In this document: one piece after another, positions 8,298-18,087 of the stretch
Layout: each line of letters begins with the position of its first letter
Position numbering within the stretch: the stretch's first letter is position 1
Origin: Verrucomicrobiales bacterium
Lineage (GTDB): Bacteria > Verrucomicrobiota > Verrucomicrobiia > Limisphaerales > CAIMTB01
NCBI GenBank assembly: GCA_016795425.1
Contig: JAEUHG010000067.1
Location: forward strand, 62,001 to 126,000
Length of the DNA stretch: 64,000 nt
Direction: 5' to 3'
Made by a program: the position numbers and the translations under genes
Notes under the pieces: generated by a model
Told to the model about the DNA's origin: nothing
What the model saw: only the letters and a program-made list of their open reading frames with translations
The model's database searches: none

Positions 8298-9764
8298 ATG
8301 GCTAAAGTGCGCTTCGGAACCGATGGTTGGCGCGCCGTCATGGCCGAAGATTTCACCTTCGACAACGTGGAGCGCGTCGCCGCCGCCACGGCGCGGATCT
8401 GGAAGGACGACCTCGGCGTCGCGTCTGTGGAAGGCAGTACGGCGGTCGTGGGTTATGATCGGCGGTTCCAGTCGGACTCCTTTGCCCGGTGCGCGGCCGC
8501 GACGTTGGCGCGGCTAGGTTTTCGCGTGGTTCTAACGGATTGTCCCACTCCGACCCCGGCCGTCTCATTGGCCGTGGCGCGCAACGCCCGGGCCGTGGGG
8601 GGACTCATGATCACGGCGAGTCACAATCCCCCGGAATTCAATGGGATTAAACTGAAGGCCGCGAATGGCGGCCCGGTGCCAACAGAGTTTTCGAATCGGG
8701 TCGAGCAGGTGCTGGCCTGCCGGGAAGCGATGGATGAGGCCCCGGTGGATGGCGGCGGCATCACGGAGCGGGACCTGCGCACCCCGTACCTGAAGCGATT
8801 GGGCAGGCGGGTGGATTTGGCGCTGATTCGGCGAAGCGGACTTCGGGTGGCGCATGATGCCATGCACGGTGTCGGGGCCGGCTGCTATGAGGCCCTGCTT
8901 CACGGCGGGCGCAGCCGAGTGACGGCACTCAGGGCCGAGCATGATCCGCTCTTTGGTGGCGTGAATCCCGAGCCTATTCCGACGAACTGTGTTTCGACCG
9001 CCGCATGGCTGCGTGCGAATCCGCACGACATCGGCCTGGTGAGCGACGGCGATGCGGATCGGTTGAGTTTGATGGGCGGTCGGGGCGAGATCCTTACCAC
9101 TCACGACGCCATCGTTCTGGTGTTGAATCACCTGGTGCGTCACCGGGGAGAACGGGGCCGGGTAGTGACAACGCCGAACACGACCGCCCGAATACCCAAG
9201 CTGTGTGCGCTTTTCGGGTTACCGATGACGGAGGTGCCGATCGGCTTCAAGCATCTCGGCGCGGAAATGCTAAAGGGCGATACTCTGGTGGCGGTGGAGG
9301 AGAGCGGAAGTATCGGAGTCGGATGGCACCTGCCGGAGCGCGACGGAATCCTGGCCGGACTGCTCATCCTCGAGATGTTGGCGGGCCACGGTCGATCTCT
9401 GGCGGTTCACCTGCGCCGTCTGGAGAAGGAATTGGGGCCGCATCACTACGGTCGATCGGACCTTCGTGTTTCGGAGCAGGTACGGATGGAGTTGGCAAAT
9501 GCTGCCGCCGCTCGGCCGCCGGCAAAAATTGGAGGGGTCCGGGTGGCGAAGGTGGAGACCCTGGATGGCGTGAAGTACGTCGGGGTCGATGGCAGTTGGC
9601 TCATGGTGCGCGCGTCCGGCACCGAACCCATCGTGAGGGTATATGCGGAGGCAACCTCCGCCGGCCGTCTGGAAAAGTTATTGCGGCTGGGACGGACTCT
9701 TGTCGGTACGGCGGCGATGAACCAGAAGAGGGTGCCCTGTCGCTGCGCGACGGGACCCAACTGA
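8298..9764 (+). CDS. phosphoglucomutase/phosphomannomutase family protein
   Basis: Alpha-D-phosphohexomutase of 488 residues that moves phosphate between C1 and C6 of a sugar. The phosphoserine loop MITASHNPPEFNG (Ser about residue 108), the metal loop DGDADR (about 250), the sugar loop VEESGSIG and the phosphate loop RASGTEPIVRVY are all present in normal order. Glucose, mannose or glucosamine specificity cannot be decided. The ATG at 8298 (MAKVRFGTDGWRAVM) fits the family better than the upstream in-frame ATG. The last ten or so codons and the stop are formed by repeat element A (9735-9812), so the C-terminal tail is repeat-derived. Confidence 0.92.
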   Translation: MAKVRFGTDGWRAVMAEDFTFDNVERVAAATARIWKDDLGVASVEGSTAVVGYDRRFQSDSFARCAAATLARLGFRVVLTDCPTPTPAVSLAVARNARAVGGLMITASHNPPEFNGIKLKAANGGPVPTEFSNRVEQVLACREAMDEAPVDGGGITERDLRTPYLKRLGRRVDLALIRRSGLRVAHDAMHGVGAGCYEALLHGGRSRVTALRAEHDPLFGGVNPEPIPTNCVSTAAWLRANPHDIGLVSDGDADRLSLMGGRGEILTTHDAIVLVLNHLVRHRGERGRVVTTPNTTARIPKLCALFGLPMTEVPIGFKHLGAEMLKGDTLVAVEESGSIGVGWHLPERDGILAGLLILEMLAGHGRSLAVHLRRLEKELGPHHYGRSDLRVSEQVRMELANAAAARPPAKIGGVRVAKVETLDGVKYVGVDGSWLMVRASGTEPIVRVYAEATSAGRLEKLLRLGRTLVGTAAMNQKRVPCRCATGPN

Positions 9765-9812
9765 GCTGAGACCTTGCCCAGTCAGGTGGTCCTCGTCGCG
9801 CGGCGGCGAGGG
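9735..9812 (+). repeat. repeat A, copy 1 (overlaps the 3' end of the phosphohexomutase gene)
   Basis: A 78-bp structured repeat. The left hairpin (CCCTGTCGC type) and right hairpin (CCTCGTCGC type) are degenerate here; the CAGGTGG side of the central arm is kept. Bases 9735-9764 are coding and supply the end and stop codon of the phosphohexomutase gene. The tail GTGCTGGGTT after the element is shared with copy 5. A further mosaic segment (9886-9920, CACCACGG...CACAGAGG) follows before the next gene. Confidence 0.85.
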
Positions 9813-9945
9813 TGCTGGGTTCGGAGGTTCGGGGAAAGTGTGGCCGAACCGGAGCGCGCACCTTGGGACCATGAACGGCAGAAGGTGTTCACCACGGCAG
9901 CACCGGGACACAGAGGTGATGAGAAGGGCCGGCCCATTCGTGCGC

Positions 9946-11430
9946 TCACGCCAGCAGTTCCTTGATGACGTGGGCGGGTTCGACGCCGGTGAGGCGTTGG
10001 GCGAGGCCTTGAAATTTATAGGTGAAACGCTGGTGATCGATGCCGAGCAGGTGGAGGACCGTTGCGTGGAAGTCGCGCACATGGACCGGGTCCTTGACGA
10101 TGTTGTAGGAGAAATCGTCGGTTTCGCCATACATGGTGCCTCCCTTGATGCCGCCGCCCGCTGCCCACATGGTGAAGCACCTCGGGTGGTGATCGCGGCC
10201 GTAGTTGTCCTTGGTGAGTCCACCCTGGCTGTAGATGGTGCGGCCAAACTCGCCGCCCCAGACAATGAGGGTTTCGTCGAACAACCCGCGTGACTTCAGG
10301 TCTCGAATCAGGCCGTAGATGGGTTGATCCACGTCCTTGCATTGGGACGGCATGCGCCCGCCGAGATTGGCGTGGTGGTCCCAGTTGTTGTGATAGATCT
10401 GCACGAACCGGACGCCGCGTTCGACGAGGCGTCGAGCCAACAGCGCAGTATAAGCGAATGTGCCGGGCTTCTTGGCGTCGTCGCCGTACAGTTGGTAGGT
10501 CGAAGCAGGTTCCTGGGTCACTTCCATCAGTTCGGGGACGCTGGCTTGCATGCGAAAAGCCATCTCGAACTGTTGGATTCGAGTGTGGGTTTCGGGATCC
10601 CCCACCTCCTTGTACGCCATTTCATTCAGGCGATTGAGGCCGTCGAGTTGCTGCCGTCGGAGGTCGGAGGGCACTCCGGGCGGGTTGTTGATGAACAGGA
10701 TCGGGTCGCCCTGGCTGCGGAATGAGACGCCGGCGTGTTCACCGGAGAGGTAGCCGCTGGACCAAAGCCGCGCAGAGATGGCTTGGAGTTGTTCCTTGTT
10801 GCTGGGTTCCGCCACCAGAACGACGAAGGTGGGGAGATTGCTGTTCATGGAGCCCAGTCCGTAGCTGACCCAGGAACCGAGGCACGGCCGGCCGCCGATC
10901 TGGTTGCCGGTCTGCATATGGGTGATGGCCGGTTCGTGGTTGATCGCCTCGGTGTGCATCGACCGGATGAAACACATCTCGTCGACGCACTGGGAGGTCC
11001 ATGGGAGCAGTTCGCTGACCCACATGCCGCATTGGCCGCGGCGCTCGAATTTGTATTTTGAGGGGGCGATGGGAAATCGGGCCTGGCCGGAGGTCATGGT
11101 GGTGAGGCGCTGGCCCATGCGAACCGAATCCGGCAGGTCCTTGTCGTACCACTCGCCCATGACGGGTTTGTAGTCGAAGAGATCCATCTGCGACGGCCCT
11201 CCGACCATGTGCAGGTAGATGACGCGTTTGGCCTTGGGGGCAAAATGAGGGAGCGAAGGCTTGGTGGCGTCGGCGCCCTCGGCCCAGAGACGAAGTTTCG
11301 GGCCGAGCAGAGACGCGAGGGCGGCGTAGCCGAGCACGTTCTTGCCCCGGCCGAAGAACTGGCGGCGGGTCAGGTGGGCGGCGAGTGGGTCGACGTCGCT
11401 GGGCCCAAAGGGAGAGCGGATGGAACTCAT
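9946..11430 (-). CDS. DUF1501 protein with Tat signal
   Basis: Exported sulfatase-fold protein of 494 residues. The N-terminus carries the twin-arginine motif TRRQFFGRG followed by a hydrophobic stretch (GYAALASLLG), so it should cross the membrane folded. The body has the hallmark segments of DUF1501: YLHMVGGPSQMDLFDYKP, a HTEAINHEPAITHMQTG stretch, and VWGGEFGRT with DHHPRCFTMWAAGGG near the end. In Planctomycetes and Verrucomicrobia these are almost always encoded beside a PSCyt/DUF1549/DUF1553 gene, as here (307 bp downstream of it). The biochemical role is unproven; polysaccharide or sulfated-substrate handling is often suggested. Confidence 0.9.
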   Translation of the reverse strand: MSSIRSPFGPSDVDPLAAHLTRRQFFGRGKNVLGYAALASLLGPKLRLWAEGADATKPSLPHFAPKAKRVIYLHMVGGPSQMDLFDYKPVMGEWYDKDLPDSVRMGQRLTTMTSGQARFPIAPSKYKFERRGQCGMWVSELLPWTSQCVDEMCFIRSMHTEAINHEPAITHMQTGNQIGGRPCLGSWVSYGLGSMNSNLPTFVVLVAEPSNKEQLQAISARLWSSGYLSGEHAGVSFRSQGDPILFINNPPGVPSDLRRQQLDGLNRLNEMAYKEVGDPETHTRIQQFEMAFRMQASVPELMEVTQEPASTYQLYGDDAKKPGTFAYTALLARRLVERGVRFVQIYHNNWDHHANLGGRMPSQCKDVDQPIYGLIRDLKSRGLFDETLIVWGGEFGRTIYSQGGLTKDNYGRDHHPRCFTMWAAGGGIKGGTMYGETDDFSYNIVKDPVHVRDFHATVLHLLGIDHQRFTYKFQGLAQRLTGVEPAHVIKELLA

Positions 11431-11737
11431 AGGGTGGCGATGAGAGGAAGGAAAGGTGGGAAGAAATTCTTAGGAACGCCCCCACCCACCTTCGCCAAGG
11501 CTTCGGTGGACAGGCCCTGGTCCTCTCCCGAGGGGAGAGGGGATGTGGGACGGGACGACTCGCGCATGTTGGCGGGGGACCGCGACGCGTCCCGCGGCGC
11601 ATCGGCGCAATTCTTTGGCGCGGGGGCCCAGGTTGGGAAAGCGGCAGGGGGCTGCCGCACTCCAAGACGCTTCGCGCAGCCCTCACTTTGGCCCTCTTCC
11701 GGGGGGAGAGGGGATGTCGGACGGGATGAAGTCGACA
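11431..11737. repeat. intergenic repeat mosaic between DUF1501 and DUF1553 genes
   Basis: No gene seen. Contains a short perfect hairpin at 11522-11540 (CCTCTCCC and GGGAGAGG) and one half of repeat family B at 11638-11676 (arms GCGGCAG 11641-11647 and CTGCCGC 11652-11658, followed by CACTCCAAGACGCTTCGCG). A direct repeat of GAGAGGGGATGT followed by GGACGGGA occurs near 11534 and 11706, bracketing the B half. Confidence 0.7.
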
Positions 11738-14700
11738 TTACTTGTTGAGGGCCTCGTCCAGATTGAGCAGTTGATTGGCCACCAGGGTGAGCGCGGCGAG
11801 TTGGGACCGGGGAGTCGAGGTGTCCACGGGCGAGTCCCCGACAGCGAGCAACTGGTCCGCCTGGCTCGGTTGGCTTTCGTAGAAGCGGCGCATCCGGTCG
11901 AGCGTGGCATGGACCTCGCCCCATTCCTCCGGTTGCAGGGGGCGCCCGAGAACGCGTGCGGCTATCTCGGACAATGCGCCGTCCGGATCGCCGGTCCGGC
12001 GGAGGGCGCGTTCAGCCAATACGCGAGCCGCCTCGATGAACTGGGGATCGTTCAAGGTGGCGAGAGCTTGGAGAGGGGTGTTGGTGCGTTCCCGGCGAAC
12101 GGTGCAGCTTTCGCGGCTGGGCGCGTTGAAGAGGTCCATGAGCGCGGGCGGGGCGGATCGTTTCCAGAAGGTGTAGAGACTGCGGCGGTAGAGGTTGACG
12201 CCGGCGTCCCGTTTGTATTCGCGGGTGTTGCTTTCGGGCATGGCGACGGCTTCCCAGACCCCGGCGGGCTGGTAGGGCTTCGCGCTGGGTCCGCCGAGGT
12301 TGCGATCCAGCAAATCCGCGGCGGCCAGGGCATAGTCACGGACCATTTCGGCATCCATGCGGAAGCGCGGGCCTCGGCTGATCAGGCGATTGGCGGGATC
12401 CTTCTCGAGCTTCTCAGGCGTGGTGGCGGCACTTTGCCGGTAAGCCGAGGATGTCACCAGAAGGCGGAAGAGGTGTTTCACGTCCCAGCCGCTTTCCTCG
12501 AACTCAACGGCCAGCCAATCGAGCAGCTCCGGGTTGGCTGGGGGTTCGCCCATGATGCCGAAGTCCTCGGTGGTGCGGACGAGTCCGATGCCAAAGACCT
12601 CCTGCCAGAATCGGTTGACGGTGACTCGGGCGGTGAGGGGGTTATTCGGTGACACGAGCCATGTGGCGAGCCCCAGGCGGTTGGTGGGCGCTCCCTCTGG
12701 CATGGGATGAAGCACGGGCGGAGTGCCGGCCGCCACCTTGTCCTTCGGCTTGTCGTATTGTCCGCGGAAGAGAACCGCCGCCATGGGCATGGAGTCCTTC
12801 TTTTCCTGTTGAATATGGGTCACGGGGTAACGGACTCGCAGGCTTTCCCGTTCCTCCTCCAATTTGGCCAGGGACTGGCGGGCCTCTTGGAAGGGAGTGT
12901 AACTGAGCAGGAAGTAATCAAAGACTTCGTCCCGTGCCTCGGTTTTCCAGTCCGCGAAGGGACTGGCGAGCAGGGCGCGAACGTCCTCCATTCTGGCGAG
13001 GGCCTTGACTTCAGGGGCTGCGAGGAGTCGGTGGTAGAGACGGAAATCCTGCACGGAACCACCCTTGAATTCCGATCCTTGGTGGCGTCGACCGAGGCGC
13101 AGGGGGGTGTTGATCTTGATCGAACCCCGGACGCGCTTGGGGCCCTCGGTCTCGGTTTCGGCGGCGGCTCCGTCGACGTAGATGCGGGTACCTTCGGGGC
13201 GTCCGGTGCCATCGAAGGCGACGAAGACGTGTTGCCATTCCCCTTTGCGCACCAGGTTCTTCTTGGTGCGAATCTTGAGGGCGTCCTCGGGCCAGCGGTG
13301 CACGAAGTGGGTGGCGAACTGACCTTTTTGGATCCACAGATCCCAGCCGCGATGTTCGGTGCCCTCGTCCATTCGGGCGACGATGCTGGCGGTGTCATCG
13401 TAGTCCTTGGGAACGTAAACCCACCCGCCGAAGGAAAAAGGTTGGCCGAGATCGAAGTCGCCGTGGTTTCCGAGGGGCACATTCCCTTTGTTCTCGAAGC
13501 GGAAGGAGGCGCCATCGCGGCCGTCCTTGGTCCAGACGGGATCCCCGTCCACGGTCACCTGTTGCGAGGTTCCATCCAACTCCACCGAAACTTCGCGTCC
13601 GGTGCCTTCATTGAGCCGCGCGCGGAGGACAAGACCGGAGGCCAAGGCTTTCTCCACTGATTCCGGAGTGAGTTGTTTGGCCCAGGGTTCGAACGGGATG
13701 CGAGCGGATTCCTTTTGCTCGGCGACGCGCGCTTTGGCAGCGGTGACGTCCTGGGGCAGGGCCTTCCACCGTGCGCGATCCGCCGGGTCCTCGATGACGG
13801 TGACATGGGCATTGCCGCCTTCCTTGATATTGCCGTCGAAGCCCGACTGGGTGGTATTCCTGAAATAGGCCGCCATTGAGTAGAAGTCCCGCATGGTTAG
13901 GGGGTCGAATTTATGGTCGTGGCAGGACGCGCAATTCGCGGTGAGTCCGAGCCATACCCAACCCACGGTGGTCACGCGGTCGTTGGCGTAGTTGACGAGG
14001 TTTTCCTCCTCGATGGTGCCGCCCTCATTGGTGGTGGCGTTGCACCGTTGAAAGCCGGTGGCGATCAGTTGGTCGTCGGAAGGATCGGTCAATAGGTCGC
14101 CGGCGATCTGTTCGACGGTGAAATCGTCAAAGGGTTGGTTGCGGTTGAAAGCGCGGATCACCCAGTCGCGGTACGGCCACATTTCGCGATAATTGTCGAA
14201 GTGCAATCCGTGGGTGTCGGCGTAGCGGGCGGCGTCGAGCCAGTAGCGCGCCCGATGCTCGCCCCAGCGGGGTGAATCCATGAACTTCCTCACCAGGCGG
14301 TCATAGGCATCGGCGGAGGTGTCCTGAACGAACCGTTCCACGTCCTGGGGTTCGGGTGGCAGTCCCGTGAGATCGAGCGCCAGCCGACGAGCGAGGGTGC
14401 GGCGGTCGGCCTCGGGGGCAGGGGTGAGGCCGCGCGCTGCGAGGCGGGTCAGGACGAAGGCATCGATGGGATTGCGAATGGCAAAGCCCGGGGAGGAGAC
14501 GTTGGGAGTGGCGGGGCGGGTGGGTTTGATGAAAGCCCAGTGCGGTTCCCACGGGGCGCCATCCGCGATCCAACGTCGAAGCAGGTCCTTTTGTGGGTGG
14601 CTGAGATCCTTATGCGCCTCTTTCGGAGGCATGAGATCATCCGTGTCGGTGGTGATGACGCGTTTCCACAGTTCGCTGTCCTCAGGCTTCCCCGCCACCA

Positions 14701-14962
14701 CCGCCGGTCCGCGCTTTGGCGTGGTCTCGAACAGGCCTTCCTTGGTGTCGAGTCGCAATCCTGCTTTCCGTGAGCCCGGGTCGGGGCCGTGGCAGGCATA
14801 GCAGTGATCGGAGAGAATGGGTTTGATGTCGCGATTGAACGCCGGGGCGGGTTCTGCGGCGGAGACGCGGTGGGGTAGGGTGAGGACGGCAACCGCCAGC
14901 AGGTTCGCGAACGCGAGGCGGGGCAGGGAGAGGTCGTGCGGCGAGGTCGGGGACCGGGACAT
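11738..14962 (-). CDS. PSCyt1-DUF1549-LamG-DUF1553 exported protein
   Basis: A 1074-residue protein with a signal peptide (cleavage near VSAAEP). Domains in order: planctomycete-type cytochrome c domain with one haem motif CYACH (about residues 52-56), DUF1549 (about 165-370, LALDLTGLPPEP), a laminin-G-like carbohydrate-binding domain (about 465-650) and DUF1553 (about 755-1015, VTVNRFWQEVFGIGLV). This is the standard architecture of proteins paired with DUF1501 partners. The single haem suggests electron transfer in the periplasm, perhaps with the partner acting on glycans; that is inference. It probably shares a transcript with the DUF1501 gene. Confidence 0.93.
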   Translation of the reverse strand: MSRSPTSPHDLSLPRLAFANLLAVAVLTLPHRVSAAEPAPAFNRDIKPILSDHCYACHGPDPGSRKAGLRLDTKEGLFETTPKRGPAVVAGKPEDSELWKRVITTDTDDLMPPKEAHKDLSHPQKDLLRRWIADGAPWEPHWAFIKPTRPATPNVSSPGFAIRNPIDAFVLTRLAARGLTPAPEADRRTLARRLALDLTGLPPEPQDVERFVQDTSADAYDRLVRKFMDSPRWGEHRARYWLDAARYADTHGLHFDNYREMWPYRDWVIRAFNRNQPFDDFTVEQIAGDLLTDPSDDQLIATGFQRCNATTNEGGTIEEENLVNYANDRVTTVGWVWLGLTANCASCHDHKFDPLTMRDFYSMAAYFRNTTQSGFDGNIKEGGNAHVTVIEDPADRARWKALPQDVTAAKARVAEQKESARIPFEPWAKQLTPESVEKALASGLVLRARLNEGTGREVSVELDGTSQQVTVDGDPVWTKDGRDGASFRFENKGNVPLGNHGDFDLGQPFSFGGWVYVPKDYDDTASIVARMDEGTEHRGWDLWIQKGQFATHFVHRWPEDALKIRTKKNLVRKGEWQHVFVAFDGTGRPEGTRIYVDGAAAETETEGPKRVRGSIKINTPLRLGRRHQGSEFKGGSVQDFRLYHRLLAAPEVKALARMEDVRALLASPFADWKTEARDEVFDYFLLSYTPFQEARQSLAKLEEERESLRVRYPVTHIQQEKKDSMPMAAVLFRGQYDKPKDKVAAGTPPVLHPMPEGAPTNRLGLATWLVSPNNPLTARVTVNRFWQEVFGIGLVRTTEDFGIMGEPPANPELLDWLAVEFEESGWDVKHLFRLLVTSSAYRQSAATTPEKLEKDPANRLISRGPRFRMDAEMVRDYALAAADLLDRNLGGPSAKPYQPAGVWEAVAMPESNTREYKRDAGVNLYRRSLYTFWKRSAPPALMDLFNAPSRESCTVRRERTNTPLQALATLNDPQFIEAARVLAERALRRTGDPDGALSEIAARVLGRPLQPEEWGEVHATLDRMRRFYESQPSQADQLLAVGDSPVDTSTPRSQLAALTLVANQLLNLDEALNK

Positions 14963-15028
14963 GGCGGATGTCCCTAGATAATCGGAGGGACCCGCCGGCC
15001 GGCAAGCCTGGGGACGGAGTAACGTGGG

Positions 15029-15952
15029 TTACTTGGTCATCGCCGGACGCGGGCGCGGTTTGTGGAGGGCGAGAATGTCGGTTTGATGGCGGTTGCCATG
15101 CTTATGGGCGCCGTTTTTGGCGTGGGTAAAGAAGGGGCTGTCGGCGAAGGGGGCTGGCTGGCCGGTCTTCACCTCCTCGACCAGTTCGGCGACACTGTGA
15201 AGAATGCGAGTGGGCTGGTAGACGTAGTCGCCGACGTCCTCAAGTTTGGTGGATCCGGTGAGGACAAGGTAGGCGAGCAACCCGGCTTCCACGGCGCCGC
15301 GGATATCGGTTTCCATGGTGTCACCGATCATGGCGACTTGTTCCGCGGAATTAAGGGCGGTTTCCGTGAGGCGGACACGGGCGCGGTGGAACATGTAACC
15401 GTTGGGTTTGCCGAGGTAATAGGCGCGGCGTCCGGTGCTGGCTTCGAGGTACGATGCGATGGCACCGGCCCCGGGGCGTGTTTTCTCGCTGGATACGGGG
15501 CACCAATTGTCCGGATTGGTGGCGACCAGTCGTGCGCCTTTTTCGATGAGCTCGTGGGCTTTGGTCAGCTTCTCGGTGGTGGCGGCGCCTTCGCCCACGA
15601 CGACATAGTTCGGGTGGATCGCGTCGTTGGCGATTTTTCGTTCGTGGAGGGCGGCAAGAAGACCTCCTTCGCCGACGACGAAAGCCGTGCAGTTCGGATG
15701 GATCTCGGCGAGGAAGTCGGCGGTGTTCATGGCCGAGGTGTAGAAGTGCTTGGGACCGAGGCCGGTGATGCCGAGGTGTTTGAGGCGAACGGTGAGGTCT
15801 TCACCGGTCGGCGCGGAGTTGTTCGTCAGAAAAAGAAAGGGCGTGCCGGTGGAGAGCAGGGCGTCGACGAAGTCCACGGCACCGGGAATGAGTTGGTTTT
15901 CCCGATAGATCACGCCATCCATATCGATCAGGTAACCGGTCTTCATAGGCAT
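15029..15952 (-). CDS. HAD-superfamily (NagD-like, class IIA) sugar phosphatase
   Basis: Cytosolic phosphatase of about 307 residues. Motif I is DMDGVIY (nucleophile and acid Asp), motif II is FLTNNSA, the cap contains GEGAATTEK and NPDNW, motif III Lys is in YLGKPNGYMF and motif IV is GDTMETDI, giving a complete NagD/phosphoglycolate-phosphatase-like active site. The frame opens at 15973. An AAGGAG lies 4 bases before the ATG at 15952 and 10 bases before the ATG at 15946, so one of these is the start. The C-terminal tail is rich in His and Lys. It lies 66 bp upstream of the PSCyt gene and may be co-transcribed. Confidence 0.88.
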   Translation of the reverse strand: MPMKTGYLIDMDGVIYRENQLIPGAVDFVDALLSTGTPFLFLTNNSAPTGEDLTVRLKHLGITGLGPKHFYTSAMNTADFLAEIHPNCTAFVVGEGGLLAALHERKIANDAIHPNYVVVGEGAATTEKLTKAHELIEKGARLVATNPDNWCPVSSEKTRPGAGAIASYLEASTGRRAYYLGKPNGYMFHRARVRLTETALNSAEQVAMIGDTMETDIRGAVEAGLLAYLVLTGSTKLEDVGDYVYQPTRILHSVAELVEEVKTGQPAPFADSPFFTHAKNGAHKHGNRHQTDILALHKPRPRPAMTK

Positions 15953-16130
15953 ACAACTCCTTGTCACAGGCAATCATGGGAGACAGCGACCGGGATCTGG
16001 TGGGGAGTGCAGGTCGCTGGTCAGGTTGGCGGGTTGAGCTCCTGACGCGGTTATTCTCGGCGCGATCTCCGTTCGGGCAATGTCGGTGTTTGACGTGAAA
16101 CTGCCAAATTCTGACGTCCGCAACGACGAA

Positions 16131-16155
16131 GGCCGGGGCCTTGTGTGCCCCGGCC
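16131..16155 (-). terminator. strong GC hairpin after the TPR gene
   Basis: A perfect 9-bp stem (GGCCGGGGC at 16131-16139 and GCCCCGGCC at 16147-16155) with a 7-nt loop, 34 bp past the stop of the TPR gene. On the minus strand it is followed by TTCGTCGTTG, only a weak T-run, so it may terminate transcription or just protect the 3' end. The rest of 15953-16188 shows no gene. Confidence 0.5.
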
Positions 16156-16188
16156 GGATCCCCACAGAAGCGGACGGCGGTCGATGCC

Positions 16189-17838
16189 TCAGAACCAGGA
16201 AAGTTCAAGGGGCGTATCGGCGCGACGCCATGCTTCCGCGAACTGACGGTGAACGTCGTCGGCCTGGGCCTCCTTCTTCTGCGCACGCAACGCGGCTTCC
16301 AGTCCGAGCAATCCCCACCCATTGCGAGGCCAGCGTCGGAGGTCCTCGCGGAAGACGGCCTCGGCTTGAACTGGGTCACCCGCGGTTAGCAGGGCCGCTC
16401 CCAGGGTGGGGCGAACGGGAAGCGGCCAATACGAGGGCTCCATGTAGGGCATGGCGTCTTCGGCCGTCACGGCGTCGCGCAGGTGCTGGATCATGGCGGT
16501 CGAGTCGCCGCGTGCGCCGGCCACCTTGCCGGCAAGCCAGTGGCGGGCAATGGCGAGCGTGTCCGCGACGGGGAAGAGAGGGCTGGAAAGTTTGCGCACC
16601 TCGTCGCTGCCGGAGATTTGGTCGAGAGCGCTCCATTCACGTTGAGCCGCCCCGGCATCTTGGTTGGCGCAAAAGGCGAGGCCGCGGGAGAAGTGCCAGA
16701 GGGCGCGATCCACCAGGAAGTCGTTGGTGCCGGGCGGTGTTTCGACATTGAGGACGGACTTCCATTCACCAAAGCGAACGAGAGTCAGCCACGGCAGGTG
16801 CCGAAGGCGCGGAGCCTCGAAGGCCTTGCTGGGGCCGCAGTAGTTGTCGAGGGCATAGTCGGCGGCCTTGTTGGCGGCCCGGAGTGCGTCCTTGCGGCGT
16901 CCCTCGAAGAGCAACGCCCACCAATGGAAGTGGAGGTTATGCGGGTAATACACACCGGGATAAAATCCCTGCGCCAGGCAGTGCCGGATGTAGGTGCGAT
17001 CCGCCTTGGCTGCGAGTTCGTTGGCGACGGCTGCCGCGGCGTAATTACCGACCCGCATATAGATATGGGCGGGCATGTGGACGAGGTGCCCGGCGGCAGG
17101 GGCGTAGCGGAGGAGTCGGTCGGCGGCGGGGATGCCCCATTCCGGATTGGGACCGGCTTCAACGGCGTGAATATAAAAATGGTTGGCACCGGGGTGATTG
17201 GGGTCCCGGTCCAGCACCAGGCGGAGGGCACTCAGGATTTCCTGAGTCTCGGGTTTTGGGGTGCGGTCCCGGGTCCAGTAGTCCCAGGGCATGGTGTTCA
17301 TCAGGGACTCGGCGAAAAGAGTCTGGGCATCAAGATCGTCGGGGAACTGGCGGACGAGGTCGCGCATGGCGTCGGCAAAGGCACGATCGAGAGTGAGTCG
17401 ATCGTCCTGGTGGGTGGGTTGATAACGCTTCCCGAGGGCGGTGATATACGCGCGATCCTTGGGAGAAGCCTGGGCCTGATGTTGGAGCGCGCGTTGCAGC
17501 GCCTGCCACGCCGCAGCCGTATCCGTGGCGTCCATGGGCCGATTGACGTGAGGTCCGTGGGCGTAGGCCACCCCCCAATGGGCCATCGCGCATTCGGGAT
17601 CAAGGTGGGCGGCGGAGGCGAAGGCGCGGATAGCTTCCTTGTGGTTGAATCCGAAAAGCAGGCGCAGGCCCTGGTCAAAATATTGCTGCGCCGACTTGGA
17701 GTCCGTGGTGACGGGGTGGTGAAGGTCCCCGAGACCGTCCAGCACGGGACCCGGCAGACGTGTGCTGCCGACGGCGGTGGCGATAGCCATTACCGAGGTG
17801 AAAAGGCCTATGGCCAAATAGGATGGAGATCGATGCAT
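16189..17838 (-). CDS. exported tetratricopeptide-repeat protein
   Basis: A 549-residue protein with an N-terminal hydrophobic signal (LAIGLFTSVMAIATAVGS). TPR-like helices start at about residue 50 (AQQYFDQGLRLLFGFNHKEA) and recur to the end (GDPVQAEAVFREDLRR). The middle contains the conserved block HFYIHAVEAGPNP and GHLVHMPAHIYMRVGNY, characteristic of a widespread TPR family of unknown function. The His-rich block could form a metal or substrate site, which is inference. It is monocistronic as far as visible, preceded by repeat A copy 2 and followed by a GC hairpin. Confidence 0.85.
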   Translation of the reverse strand: MHRSPSYLAIGLFTSVMAIATAVGSTRLPGPVLDGLGDLHHPVTTDSKSAQQYFDQGLRLLFGFNHKEAIRAFASAAHLDPECAMAHWGVAYAHGPHVNRPMDATDTAAAWQALQRALQHQAQASPKDRAYITALGKRYQPTHQDDRLTLDRAFADAMRDLVRQFPDDLDAQTLFAESLMNTMPWDYWTRDRTPKPETQEILSALRLVLDRDPNHPGANHFYIHAVEAGPNPEWGIPAADRLLRYAPAAGHLVHMPAHIYMRVGNYAAAAVANELAAKADRTYIRHCLAQGFYPGVYYPHNLHFHWWALLFEGRRKDALRAANKAADYALDNYCGPSKAFEAPRLRHLPWLTLVRFGEWKSVLNVETPPGTNDFLVDRALWHFSRGLAFCANQDAGAAQREWSALDQISGSDEVRKLSSPLFPVADTLAIARHWLAGKVAGARGDSTAMIQHLRDAVTAEDAMPYMEPSYWPLPVRPTLGAALLTAGDPVQAEAVFREDLRRWPRNGWGLLGLEAALRAQKKEAQADDVHRQFAEAWRRADTPLELSWF

Positions 17839-18009
17839 AGTGTCGAGGATCCGATGGATTCAGTGGAACGCATCCGGGAATAACTCCGGATGTACCAGAT
17901 AGTGCGCGATCGAGCGAAGGATTTGGCCAGGAAGGGTGGGGAAGAGTGAAATGGGACGTCCTTGGTTCCTTTTGGAACTGCTCATCGGCCATGAACCAAG
18001 CCGGGATTG

Positions 18010-18087
18010 CCGTGTCGCAGCGCGACCGGGTCCACCTGGATTGGAATTGGGCCCGGCCAGGTGGCCCTCGTCGCGCTGCGACGAGGG
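18010..18087 (+). repeat. repeat A, copy 2
   Basis: A 78-bp element in the 379-bp gap 17839-18217 between acs and the TPR gene. The right hairpin is perfect: CCCTCGTCGC and GCGACGAGGG with loop GCT. The left hairpin keeps GTCGC and GCGAC around AGC, and the centre has CCACCTG...CAGGTGG. No gene was found in the rest of the gap; a GC-rich stretch at 18150-18180 can fold (CCGCGCC and GGCGCGG). Confidence 0.9.
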
